Program-made: the position numbers and the translations under genes
DNA from: JALORV01 sp963707445
Lineage (GTDB): Bacteria > Pseudomonadota > Gammaproteobacteria > Burkholderiales > Burkholderiaceae_F
Direction: 5' to 3'
NCBI GenBank assembly: GCA_963707445.1
Contig: CAVPPW010000013.1
Coordinates: 62,001-126,000, forward strand
DNA: 64,000 nt
Notes under the pieces: model-generated
The model's input: the letters and a program-made list of their open reading frames with translations, nothing else
What the model was told of the DNA's origin: nothing
Database searches by the model: none
Part shown: positions 8,592 through 17,481 of the stretch, piece after piece
How positions within the stretch are numbered: position 1 is the first letter of the stretch
Layout of the letters: each line of letters begins with the position of its first letter

Positions 8592-10632
8592 ATGAATTTC
8601 TTCGAGCAGCAGGAGCTGGCCCGCCGCAACAGCCGGCGGCTGATCGTCCTGTTCGCACTGGCGATCGTGGCGATCGTCGTCGCGGTCAACGTGGCGGCAA
8701 CGCTGCTGTATCAGTTCTTCGTGCTGCCTGCCGCGGCGCGCGGCATCGGCGCGCAGCTGCCGCACGGTTTCTACTTCACCAACACCGTCGTCGTCGTCGG
8801 CCTGATCCTGGGCGGGACCTGGCTCGAGATGAGCCGGCTGCGGGCCGGTGGCAGCGCCGTGGCGCAAAGGGTCGGCGCGCGCGCGGTCGACCCGTCGACG
8901 CGGGACGCACTCGATCGGCGGCTGCTGAATGTCGTCGAGGAAATGGCGATTGCGTCCGGCGTGCCGGTGCCGCGCGTCTTCGTGATGGACAACGAAGACA
9001 CGATCAACGCGTTTGCCGCGGGGCATTCGATCGATGATGCGGTCGTGACGGTGACGCGCGGCACGTTGACGCGGCTCAATCGCGACGAACTGCAGGGCGT
9101 GATCGCGCACGAGTTCTCGCACATCCTGAACGGCGACATGAAGCTCAATCTGCGGCTGATCGGCGTGCTCTACGGCCTGCTGATCGTTGCTCTCGCCGGG
9201 CGCGTTCTGCTCGAGATCGGTGGCCGCAGCCGTGGTGGCAGCGACCGCAGCAGCAGCGGCGCGATCATGGTGCTGTTCGCTGCGGGGCTGCTGCTGTGGA
9301 TGCTCGGCTACATCGGCGTCTTCTTCGGTCGCCTGATCAAGGCCGGCGTCTCACGGCAGCGCGAATACCTGGCTGATGCAAGCGCCGTGCAGTTCACCCG
9401 CAATCCGGACGGCATCGGCGGTGCGTTGCGCAAGATCGCCGGGCTGTCGCGCGAGACCGGGCTTGGTTCGCGCATCGATCATCCGCAGGCCGAGTCGCTG
9501 TCGCACCTGTTCCTCGGCGCCGCGCGGCCGAATTTCGCGCGCGGGCTGTTCGCGACGCATCCGCCGATGGAAGAACGGCTGCGTCGCATTTACGGACATG
9601 CGATAGAAGCGTTACCGGCGCCGGAAAACGCGGTCGCGCTTGCGCTCGGCGGCCTGCAGACATCATCTCCGGCCCATGCCGAGCCAACGATCGAGTACGT
9701 GCCTGCGACGCGCCCGGCCACTGCCGCTGCGATCAAGCGCCTGCCCGCCAGCAGCAGTCCGGTCGCCGCGCTGGTGCACGCAGGCAGCACGGCAGCGCCC
9801 GGCGTCGCGCTTGCGGTCGCGGACCATGTGACCGCGGACATCGGCACCGTGCGCCCGCGACAGTCGGACTTCGCGCTCGATACAGCGCAGCGAACATTGC
9901 TGGACGCGCTGCGGCGCGCGGCCGCGGACAGCACCCGCGCGCAGCTGCTCGTCCTGGCGTTGCTGGTGGACAAGGAGCGCACGCTGCGCGAGCAACAGCG
10001 CACGCTGATTGCCGAAGCCTATGGTGCCGAAGCGGCACAGATCGTCGATGGTGAACACGAGCGGATCCAGCGGTTGCCGCCCGGCGCCCGGCAGCCACTC
10101 GCAGACGTCGCAATGCCGGCGCTGCGCCGACTGCCGCGCGAGGCACGCGCTGCGCTGCTGCGCACCGCGCACCTGCTGGTCGTCGCGGACGGGCGCGTCA
10201 CGGTGCGCGAGTTCCTGCTCTTCAGCATCCTCAAGCGCCGGCTCGGCCCGGAAGCGAGCCGACCGGTCGCGGTGAAGTTCAACTCACTGCTGCCGCTGGC
10301 AGCCGAAGCGGGCCTGGTGCTGTCGCTGGTCGCGGCGGTCCGATTGCCGGAGCGCCCGGAACACGCATTCAACGCCGGCGCTGCTGCTGTTGCGCGGCAT
10401 CGATCCCGCCTTCGTGCCCGCGGCAGCGGTGCGCCTCGACGACGTGTCGGCGGCTCTTGCGCGGCTCAACGAGCTTGCGCCGCTCGTCAAGCCGCAACTG
10501 ATCAAGGCTGCCACTGCGGTGGCGTTCGTCGACGACGAGACCAACTGGCAGGCGGCGAGCACGCTGCGCATGATCTGCGCCGCGCTCGATGCGCCGCTGC
10601 CGCCGCAGGTGCTGCAGGCCGAAGCTGGTTAG
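8592..10632 (+). CDS. M48 family membrane metalloprotease with C-terminal TerB-like region, frameshifted
   Basis: This is an HtpX/Ste24-like zinc protease of the inner membrane. Two N-terminal membrane helices (residues about 17-40 and 60-80) precede the zinc site HEFSH (IAHEFSHILNGD, residues about 172-183), then two more helices and the third ligand region REYLADASAVQ. After about residue 330 there is a long extension; its segment LLVVADGRVTVREFLLFSIL resembles the TerB/tellurite-resistance alpha-helical fold. Total length is about 680 residues, much longer than E. coli HtpX (293). One indel near 10370-10385 moves the last about 80 residues to another frame, which then runs to the stop at 10630-10632. 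It lies downstream of lemA, as is common. Confidence 0.85.
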
Positions 10633-10651
10633 ACGCGCGACAAACGAAACC

Positions 10652-10721
10652 CCGGCAACTTGCCGGCGAAGTCCGCTGCTCACTAAATCGAGCCAGCCGT
10701 CACGAGCGTCGACTGCGACGC
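10652..10721. terminator. Two small hairpins between convergent genes
   Basis: In the gap between the M48 gene (plus) and the solute-binding gene (minus) there is a 6-bp stem with a 3-base loop (CCGGCA/TGCCGG, 10652-10666) and a second 6-bp stem with a 4-base loop (GCGTCG/CGACGC, 10706-10721). The position suits termination, but neither has a T run, so intrinsic terminator activity is uncertain. Confidence 0.35.
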
Positions 10722-10749
10722 CAGTCCCGAACGCGGAGGCGGCTTGCCC

Positions 10750-11550
10750 TTATTTTGGCGGGGCGACGACAACACCGCGCAGCCCGGCCCGATCGATTGC
10801 GGCCTTGACCTGGCCGTTCGCCTTTTCCATCTCAATGAAGTTGGCGACATATGAAGCTGCGGCGGGGTTCCGTCCCTTTGGAACGCCGGCTCCGATCGGT
10901 TCAACCAAGAAGCGTCCATCGAGTACGCGGCTACCTGGCAGCTTCTCGGCCTCCACATACAGCGCCGTCTTGGTCGATGCAACCGCGTCGACTTTTGCGG
11001 ATTTGAGCAGCGAATACAGCTCCGAGGCGTTCGGTGCGCGAATCAGTTCAGCGCTCTTCAGTGTCCGGGACAGATGCAGATCGGATCCTCCCTTTTCGAG
11101 CACCGCTATGCGAACCCCGGACCGGTCGATGTCCGAGATACTGACGATCGGAGAGCCGGGACGGACGAGGTAGCCGAGTTCGACCTCCATGTACGGAGAC
11201 GAAAAGTCCAGTGCCGTCGCTCGCTCCGCATTGATGCCCATCAGCGCGACATCAACCTCGCCGCCCTTTGCGCCCGCCAGCAGCGCGGTGACATTCGAGT
11301 ACGACAAGGGCTCGAGCGGTACTTCGAGGCGCCGGGCGAGGTCGTTGCCGAGATCAACCGCAATGCCCTTCAGGTCTCCAGTCGCCGGGTCCTTGGTCGC
11401 GTATATCGACGTCGAGACGAACGCCACTCGGAGCTTGCCGGTAGGAGCCAGCGCTGCTTTCGCATCCCGGCTTGGCGCGGTGTTCACGCCCGCGCAACCG
11501 GCGATAAGTCCCGCGAGAGTTACCGCCAACAGCGCACAGCGCATGTTCAT
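10750..11550 (-). CDS. Extracellular solute-binding lipoprotein (SBP family 3)
   Basis: A 266-residue periplasmic binding protein of the amino-acid/opine type. It starts with a lipoprotein signal (LIAGCAG, Cys about residue 19), and the family-3 core follows: LRVAFVSTSIYATKD, LKGIAVDLGNDLARRL and DVALMGINAERA (the segment that usually reads ITPER in this family), then FSSPYMEVELGYLV. No permease or ATPase gene is nearby, so the ligand cannot be assigned. It lies 34 bases after lipA on the same strand and might be co-transcribed, although the functional link is unclear. Confidence 0.8.
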   Translation of the reverse strand: MNMRCALLAVTLAGLIAGCAGVNTAPSRDAKAALAPTGKLRVAFVSTSIYATKDPATGDLKGIAVDLGNDLARRLEVPLEPLSYSNVTALLAGAKGGEVDVALMGINAERATALDFSSPYMEVELGYLVRPGSPIVSISDIDRSGVRIAVLEKGGSDLHLSRTLKSAELIRAPNASELYSLLKSAKVDAVASTKTALYVEAEKLPGSRVLDGRFLVEPIGAGVPKGRNPAAASYVANFIEMEKANGQVKAAIDRAGLRGVVVAPPK

Positions 11551-11584
11551 CAGGACCTCGCTACGGTATTCCAGGATGCGTCAG

Positions 11585-12578
11585 CTAGGTGCTCACCGGA
11601 ATGACCCCGGCGGCGTGCGCCTGCTGGTCGGCGTGGTAGCTCGAGCGCACCATCGCCCCGCAGGCCGCGTGCGTGAACCCCATTTTGGCCGCTGCCGACC
11701 TCGAAGCTGCGGAAGACGTCCGGATGCACGTAGCGCCGCACCGGCAGGTGATGCGCGGACGGCGCGAGGTATTGCCCGATCGTCAGCATGTCGACGTCGT
11801 GTGCGCGCAGATCGCGCATCACCTCGAGGATCTCCTCGTCGGTCTCGCCGAGGCCGACCATCAGTCCGCTCTTGGTAGGTACTCCGGGCACGCGCTGCTT
11901 GAACTGCCGCAGCAGCGCCAGCGAATGCCGGTAGTCCGACCCCGGCCGCGATTCGCGGTACAAGCGCGGCACCGTCTCGAGGTTGTGGTTCATCACGTCC
12001 GGGGGCGCGGCCACGAGGATGTCAAGCGCGCGCTCGAGCCGGCCGCGGAAGTCCGGCACCAGCACCTCGATCCGCGTCGACGGCGACAGCCTGCGCGTGG
12101 CGCGGATGCAGTCGACGAAGTGCTGCGCGCCGCCGTCCTTGAGGTCATCGCGATCGACCGATGTGATGACGACGTAGTTCAGCTTCAGCGCCGCAATCGT
12201 CTGCGCCAGGTTCTGCGGCTCATCGACGTCGAGCGGATCCGGCCGGCCGTGGCCGACGTCGCAAAATGGGCAACGGCGCGTGCACTTGTCGCCCATGATC
12301 ATGAAGGTCGCCGTCCCCTTGCCGAAGCATTCGCCGATATTGGGACACGACGCCTCTTCGCACACGGTGTGCAGGCGGTGCTCGCGCAGGATCGACTTGA
12401 TCTCGTAGAACCGCGTGGCCGGTGAGCCAGCCTTGACGCGAATCCATTCCGGCTTGCGCAGCGCCTCAGCGGCGGGCACTGGCTTGATGTCGAACTTCCG
12501 AAAGACCTTGCCAGTCTTCGCTTCGCCCTTGAGCTTGGCGTAGGGGTCGCGCGCGGCAGGCGGAAACTCGTTGGACAT
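11585..12578 (-). CDS. lipA: Lipoyl synthase, frameshifted near the C-terminus
   Basis: LipA is a radical-SAM enzyme that inserts two sulfurs into octanoyl groups on lipoyl domains. Both iron-sulfur clusters are visible: the auxiliary cluster CEEASCPNIGEC (residues about 73-84) and the radical-SAM motif CTRRCPFC (residues about 98-105). An indel near 11685-11700 shifts the frame; read correctly, the end is KMGFTHAACGAMVRSSYHAD with a TAG at 11585-11587. The uncorrected frame runs on to 11550. The arrangement dat-ybeD-lipB-lipA makes this the lipoate biosynthesis unit. Confidence 0.93.
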
Positions 12579-12653
12579 GGACGGGGCTCCTATCGCGGCC
12601 CTGATCGACTCGTGGACCCGAAGTGTAGATCGTCGTCTGCGGCCGACCTGCGC

Positions 12654-13293
12654 TCAGCCGGCGAGGTGCGCGACCAGCCGCTCAGCCAGCCGTGCACCGA
12701 CAGCGCTGCGGTCAGCCGCGACCCCGAGCGTGGCCAGATCGACAGTGGTCAGCGCCGCGTAACCGCACGGGTCGATCCAGGCGAATGGCGTGAGATCCAT
12801 CGCCACGTTAAGCGCGACGCCGTGATAGCTGCAGCCGCGTGCGATCTTGATGCCGAGCGCGGCGATCTTCGCCAGCCCGGTGAATTCGCCCTGCGAGGTT
12901 GCGCCCGCCCACGGCACGAAGACGCCGGGCGCGCCCCGCACCCGGCGCGCATCGACGCCGTAGCTCTCGAGCGTCTGGATGACCGACTGCTCGATGCGGT
13001 ACACAAGCTCCTTGACGAAGATCCGGCGGCGCCGGAGGTCGACCAGCGGATATGCAACGATCTGGCCCGGCCCATGGAACGTCACCTGTCCGCCTCGGTC
13101 GGTGTTGACGACCGGGATCTCGCCGGCGCCGCGCAGATGTTCATGGCGGCCCGCCTGGCCGAGCGTGTACACCGGCGCGTGCTCGACCAGCCACAGTTCG
13201 TCCTGCTGACCCCGAGTCGCGCTCTTCGGTGAACTGCCGCATCGCCTGCCACGTCGGCACATACTCGGCGCGGCCGAGGTCGCGCACGATCAT
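12654..13293 (-). CDS. lipB: Lipoyl(octanoyl) transferase, frameshifted near the N-terminus
   Basis: LipB moves octanoate from octanoyl-ACP to lipoyl domains, the step before LipA. The conserved segments are DELWLVEHAPVYTLGQ, DRGGQVTFHGPGQIVAYPL and the catalytic region KIAALGIKI (lysine) with GCSYHGVALNV. The ATG at 13293 gives MIVRDLGRAEYVPTWQAM, a normal LipB start, but this is separated from the rest by an indel near 13210. ybeD lies about 20 bases upstream and lipA follows after about 75 bases. Confidence 0.92.
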
Positions 13294-13313
13294 CGCTTCG
13301 ACCCTGTCATCGA

Positions 13314-13631
13314 TCAGAGGACGACCTTCACCATCGGGTGGCTGGTCAGCGCACGATAAAGTGCGTCGAGTTGCTCGCGCGACACCGCGCGCACGGTGGC
13401 CGTCAGCGACAGGTAGTTGCCGTCTTTGGAAGTGCGCATCTCCAGCGTCGCGGCGTCGAAATCGGGCGCGTGCTGCAGCACCACCTCGACGATGGCCTGC
13501 GCAAATCCATCGTCCCGGCGCCCCATGATCTTGATCGGAAAGTCGGTCGGGAATTCGAAGCCTTTCGGCCGCGTCGCCGTGCCAGGCGTCGGCGGGTCCG
13601 ACGGATCGTCGGTGTCCCACGGTGGCTTCAC
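13314..13631 (-). CDS. ybeD: YbeD/DUF493 family protein
   Basis: A 105-residue protein whose C-terminal 90 residues form the small alpha/beta DUF493 domain (FPTDFPIKIMGRR, AIVEVVLQ, RTSKDGNYLSLTATV). The family is usually encoded between dacA/dat and lipB and has been proposed to be regulatory in lipoate metabolism; the mechanism is unknown. The first about 22 residues are Asp/Pro-rich and probably disordered. Confidence 0.9.
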   Translation of the reverse strand: MKPPWDTDDPSDPPTPGTATRPKGFEFPTDFPIKIMGRRDDGFAQAIVEVVLQHAPDFDAATLEMRTSKDGNYLSLTATVRAVSREQLDALYRALTSHPMVKVVL

Positions 13632-13651
13632 AACCTGCTCCGCGCCGATCC

Positions 13652-13682
13652 GCGGCCTGACCGCGCAGTGCGGTCAGGCCGC
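13652..13682 (-). promoter_or_regulatory. 13-bp perfect inverted repeat across the dat stop codon
   Basis: GCGGCCTGACCGC (13652-13664) and GCGGTCAGGCCGC (13670-13682) pair perfectly over 13 bases with a 5-base loop. The dat stop codon (complement of 13674-13676) lies within one arm. No T tract follows on either strand. As RNA this would be a very stable stem between dat and ybeD, suitable for 3'-end protection, processing or attenuation. The function is inferred. Confidence 0.6.
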
Positions 13683-14598
13683 ACGGGCATCGCGCGCTCC
13701 GCGCGCCGAACGTCGCTCGGCCCAGCGCAGCGCTTCGGCACGCTTATCGGCCTGAAGCCACGTCCGCATCTGTCGATACAGCGGACCCGGAAGACCCTTA
13801 CCGACGGGCCTGTCCATCAAGCACGGTGATCGGCAGCACTTCACGGCCCGAGGAACTCAGCCACAGTTCGTCGGCTGTACTGAGCTCGGCCGCTTCGATC
13901 TGTCGCAGTTCCGCCGCAAGGCCGTGCCGTCGCGCCAGTTCGTAGGTCGCATCGCAGGTGATGCCCGGCAGGATCTCCACCGATTTGAGTGGCGCGCACA
14001 GCCGGCCGTCCTTGATCAGCATCACATTGGCGCTTGATGCTTCCGTCAGGAACCCGTTGCGCAACATCACGGTCTCGAATGCGCCGTGGTCGGTGGCGTA
14101 TTGCTTCATCAGCACGTTGCCGAGCAGCGACGTGCTCTTGATATCGCAGTGCAGCCAGCGCTCGTCGGCGTGCGTGACGACCGCCACGCCGTGTTCGATC
14201 TGCTCGGCAGGGATCTCGGCCCACGGCGACGTGTTGACGAACACCGTCGGAGCGACACCGGCCGGAAATGCGTGATCGCGGCGCGCAACGCCGCGCGTGA
14301 GCTGCAGATAGACCGACTGACGTGGCCACGGATGGCGATCGATGATCTCGTCGAGCAGATCGAGCCACTGCTCGACATTGTGGGGATTCGCCAGCCGGAT
14401 CGCATCGCAGCTGCGCTGCAGCCGTTCGAAGTGCGCGTGTGCGCGATACGGCGCGCGCAGCCCGTCGACCGTATCCACCGGGATCACCTCGTAGACCCCG
14501 TCGCCGAAGATGAACCCGCGGTCGAGCACCGGGACGGTTGCTTCGGCCAACGGTCGCCACTCACCGTTCAAAAAGCAGGTCGCTTCGGTCCATTCCAT
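13674..14598 (-). CDS. dat: D-amino acid aminotransferase (class IV PLP enzyme), frameshifted near the C-terminus
   Basis: The enzyme interconverts D-alanine and D-glutamate with their keto acids. The class IV fold is clear: FIFGDGVYEVIPV (residues about 27-39), VYLQLTRGVARRDHAF, the PLP lysine in CDIKSTSLLGNV (residues about 150-161) and FLTEASSANVMLI. An extra base (or a two-base loss) near 13805-13812 interrupts DGQ; corrected, the protein continues PVGKGLPGPLYRQMRTWLQ to a TGA at 13674-13676. I prefer ATG 14598, which overlaps the stop of the PBP5-like gene (TGATG), over the ATG at 14619. It probably supplies D-amino acids for peptidoglycan. Confidence 0.88.
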
Positions 14599-15788
14599 CA
14601 GTTTCGCCTCCGCCACCACAGCCTGACCGCATCGTACGCGCGCCCGAAAAGTCCCGCCGGCTGCACCGCTTCGAGTGCGACAACCGGCACATTGGCAAGG
14701 GTTTCTCCTTCGGCCACGATCTTCAGTCGACCAACGGTTTCACCCTGTGCCAGCGGAGCGAGCAGTGGATCCGGCCTTTCAAGCGCGGACTTCAGGCCGC
14801 GCTCGCCGAGACGCTGCAGCTGCGCGGTCGGAGCCGTGATGTAGACATCGCGGTCGGGACCGATAGGCACTTCGGAGCGGTCACCCTTCCAGACCTCCGG
14901 TCGTGCGAGCACGCTGCCACGCCGGTGCACGAGGACTGTGTCATGCGCGCTGTAGCCGTAGTTGAGCAGCCGCAGTGCATCCTGTGCACGCACCGCGTCG
15001 CTCGGCGCACCGAGGAGCACCGCCACCAGGCGCCGCTCGAACGACGAGCTGCCAGCGCCGCGCGGCCGCGACGCAGTCGCGACGATCGAATAGCCGCTGG
15101 CTTCGAGATGCCCGGTCATCAGCCCGTCGACGGTTGGATCGCTCCAGAGCAGCCGGTTGCGATTCGACTGCGTGATGCGGTTGTAGGTGAACTCGCGTTC
15201 ACGGAACAGTGGCGCGTATTGCGGGAAGTCGGCCTGCAGTCGCGCGGCCAGCCGCGCCAGGTCGCGGGCCGAGCTGTACTGCTGCGGGTCGGAGAGTCCC
15301 GTCGGATTGGCGTAGTGGGTGTCGCGAAGGCCGAGGCGCTGTGCCTCGGCATTCATCCGATCGACGAAGGCGGCCTGCGAGCCAGCGGCGTGTTCGGCCA
15401 GCGCAACGGCGGCGTCGTCGGCCGAGACGATGATCATGCCGCGCAGCAGTTCCTGGACCGTGACCGAACGTCCCGGCTCGATGAACATCCGCGCTCCTTC
15501 TCGGCCCGGCGCTGCGAACGCGGCGCGCGAGACGACAACTGTGTCATCGAGCGCGATGCGCCTTTCGGCGATCGCGAGAAAGGTGACATAGGCGGTCATC
15601 AGCTCGACCAGCGATGCCGGCTCGAGCCGACGCGTCGGCTCGTGTGCGGCCAAAGTCGCGCCGCTGGCGCCGTCGAGCAGCAGCCACGCGCGTGCCGACA
15701 GGGCTGGAGCCTGCGCGGCGGCCGAGGCGGCCAGCAAGTACGAGGTCAGCGCGAGCGCGCGACCGATGGCAACGGGACTGAGGGACAC
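14598..15788 (-). CDS. PBP5/DacA-family protein lacking all three active-site motifs (predicted pseudoenzyme)
   Basis: The 396-residue protein aligns along its length with low-molecular-mass penicillin-binding proteins: signal peptide, peptidase S11 domain (NPTGLSDPQQYSSARDLARL, YNRITQSNRN), PBP5 C-terminal beta domain and an amphipathic tail (AVRLWWRRRN) that would anchor it to the inner membrane. The catalytic residues are changed. SxxK reads SLVE (in EPASLVELMTAY, normally SLTK), SxN reads SAD (in MIIVSADDAAVALAEH, normally SGN), and KTG reads MTG (in VDGLMTGHLEASG). DD-carboxypeptidase activity is therefore not expected. The ORF is uninterrupted, so this is not a frameshift effect. The start is GTG 15788. 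It lies immediately upstream of dat, overlapping it, in the slot normally held by active dacA. Confidence 0.85.
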   Translation of the reverse strand: MSLSPVAIGRALALTSYLLAASAAAQAPALSARAWLLLDGASGATLAAHEPTRRLEPASLVELMTAYVTFLAIAERRIALDDTVVVSRAAFAAPGREGARMFIEPGRSVTVQELLRGMIIVSADDAAVALAEHAAGSQAAFVDRMNAEAQRLGLRDTHYANPTGLSDPQQYSSARDLARLAARLQADFPQYAPLFREREFTYNRITQSNRNRLLWSDPTVDGLMTGHLEASGYSIVATASRPRGAGSSSFERRLVAVLLGAPSDAVRAQDALRLLNYGYSAHDTVLVHRRGSVLARPEVWKGDRSEVPIGPDRDVYITAPTAQLQRLGERGLKSALERPDPLLAPLAQGETVGRLKIVAEGETLANVPVVALEAVQPAGLFGRAYDAVRLWWRRRN

Positions 15789-15865
15789 AGGGCAAGCGCA
15801 GGCGGATTCGCCCCGCGCTGCTGCATACGATAGCGCGAGGCGCGACGAGTTCCGGCGCGGAGCTG

Positions 15866-16379
15866 CTAGCGCTTGCGCAGTGCGCGGAGGTATTCGGCGG
15901 CGGCGGCCGCCCCCATCGCGGCAGTCACAAAGCGCTCGGCTTCGCGCACGCGTTCGCGAAAGTCCTCGATCGTGCGGCAACTCTCGATCCGCATCGAGAG
16001 CACTTCGGCATCGGGACCGAGCCGATCGGTCAGCTCGCGCACCGCCCGGCGCTTGGCTTCCTCGAGCGTCATCGGGTTGGCTTCTTCGCTTCCCGATGGG
16101 CCCTGCGTCGTCGGCATTGCGTCGACTTCGCGGCCGGCAACCGTCGGCACATCGAGCGCGTGGCTTGACGTGTAGCGATGAATCAGACCGGCCGATTCCA
16201 GCTGCGCGATCACGCCGTCGATCTCGCCCGGGCGCAGAAGCACCGCAGAGTTCGTCGACAGTGCGCTTGCCGTCGACCATGATCAGCACCCGGCGCGACG
16301 TCATCGACAGTTGCGCACTGCGTGTGGCGATTTCGGCAATGCCCTTGGGTGTCTTGGTGTAGACGACTGACCCGTCCAT
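15866..16379 (-). CDS. Hypothetical protein with winged-helix-like N-terminus, frameshifted
   Basis: The N-terminal part (MDGSVVYTKTPKGIAEIATR, then LSMTSRRVLIMVDGKRTVDEL) and a segment beginning LLRPGEIDGVIAQLESAGLI look like a small helical DNA-binding-type domain. A linker follows, then a helical C-terminal region (TLEEAKRRAVRELTDRLG, residues about 105-170). An indel near 16240-16250 separates the two parts. I cannot name a family or function; similar proteins are, as I recall, annotated only as hypothetical in betaproteobacteria. It lies 77 bases upstream of the PBP5-like gene on the same strand. Confidence 0.6.
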
Positions 16380-16451
16380 GTGTCCCCGTCGCCGTCTGCG
16401 GCGATCTCGCTTGTGCCGGTGCCGCGCCGAGCGCGACACCGTGCAGGACTT

Positions 16452-17132
16452 TTAATGGCTTTGTCCGACGGCGTCAAATAGCAGCATGCCGCGAATGTAG
16501 GCGCTTATTCGCGCTTTCAAGGTCGCAAGTCGTCGATGGAAAAAGTGGTCGGCGCCCGGAATCACCAGTACCGGCAGGCCCTGTGGCCTGGCCCAGTCCA
16601 GAACCGCAGCCAGTGTGATCGTGTCGTCGTGCTCGCCGTGAATCACAAGAGCCTCGGGGCTGACATCGGGCATCGGCCATTTGCCCGCCGCGGCACCGAC
16701 CAGCACCAGCGCATCTGCGGGGTGTCCTGCGCGAGCGAGCACCTGCGCAGCGTTTGCGGCGACGAAGCTGCCGAACGAGAACCCGCACAGCGCCAGGCGC
16801 GGTGTCGGCGCGAGCAGCCCGCGGACACCTTCGAGCACGGGGACGGTGCGCAAAACGTGCAGGAAGTCTTCGGTCTCGCCCCGGCCGTCGTCATGTGCGC
16901 CGGCAGAGGCGCCGACGCCGCGGAAATTGAACCGCACCGCGAGCCAGCCGAGGGCGGCGAAGGCGCGCGCGACGGTCGCCGCGACCTTGTTGTCCATCGT
17001 GCCGCCGTAGAGCGGGTGCGGATGCGCGACGACCGCGAGGCCAGGGGCCGGTTGCGCACTCGGCCAGTCGAGCGTCAGTTCGATCTGACCTGCTGCGCCG
17101 GCGATCAGTCGCTTCTCGACGCGCGGCGCCAT
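16452..17132 (-). CDS. Alpha/beta hydrolase (YpfH/dienelactone hydrolase-like)
   Basis: A 226-residue serine hydrolase. The nucleophile elbow is GFSFGS (Ser about residue 116), the acid lies in IHGEHDDTI and the histidine in ADHFFHRRL. The N-terminal AHPHPLYGGTMDNKV and FNFRGVGAS motifs are typical of the conserved proteobacterial group that acts on small esters or acts as a serine esterase; the substrate is unknown. The ATG at 17132 overlaps the ferredoxin stop (TGATG), so the two are translationally coupled. Confidence 0.85.
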   Translation of the reverse strand: MAPRVEKRLIAGAAGQIELTLDWPSAQPAPGLAVVAHPHPLYGGTMDNKVAATVARAFAALGWLAVRFNFRGVGASAGAHDDGRGETEDFLHVLRTVPVLEGVRGLLAPTPRLALCGFSFGSFVAANAAQVLARAGHPADALVLVGAAAGKWPMPDVSPEALVIHGEHDDTITLAAVLDWARPQGLPVLVIPGADHFFHRRLATLKARISAYIRGMLLFDAVGQSH

Positions 17133-17440
17133 CAAATGCGAAGTCGATCGACGACGCGGCCGTTAACCAGATGCGAGTCGACGATCTCGTCGATGTCGTG
17201 GCTATCGACGTAGGTGTACCAGACCGCTTCCGGGTAGACGACGATGCAGGGACCTTCGTCGCAGCGATCCAGGCAGCCGGCCTTGTTGATGCGCACGTTG
17301 CCGGCGCCGCTCAGGCCAAGCGCCTTGACGCGTTCCTTGGCGTGTTGCTGCATTTCGGCCGCGTGATGACGTCCGCAGCAGGCGGCGCCTTCCTCGCGCT
17401 CGTTCAGGCAGAAGAACACGTGATGCTTGTAGTGGCTCAT
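17132..17440 (-). CDS. (2Fe-2S) ferredoxin, thioredoxin-like fold
   Basis: A 102-residue protein of the thioredoxin-like [2Fe-2S] family related to the NuoE C-terminal domain. The cluster ligands are likely the Cys in FFCLNER and those in AGCLDRCDEGPCIVVYPE; additional cysteines (ACCGRHH) are present near residue 20. The conserved VWYTYVD and C-terminal region agree with the family. The redox partner is unknown. It overlaps the downstream hydrolase gene. Confidence 0.9.
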   Translation of the reverse strand: MSHYKHHVFFCLNEREEGAACCGRHHAAEMQQHAKERVKALGLSGAGNVRINKAGCLDRCDEGPCIVVYPEAVWYTYVDSHDIDEIVDSHLVNGRVVDRLRI

Positions 17441-17481
17441 GCGCGGCAGTCTTAAACCGGGATTATAGGAAGGCTCGCGCC

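Noticed and set aside
7932..10808. A LemA-M48 protease fusion of about 960 residues
   Set aside because: A missing base near 8453 removes the lemA stop from the frame; the other frame carries the normal LemA end and a TGA at 8516-8518.
14598..16439. The PBP5-like protein extended by about 215 residues at its N-terminus
   Set aside because: The upstream part reads the hypothetical gene at 15866-16379 partly in its own frame and partly out of frame; the signal peptide begins at GTG 15788.
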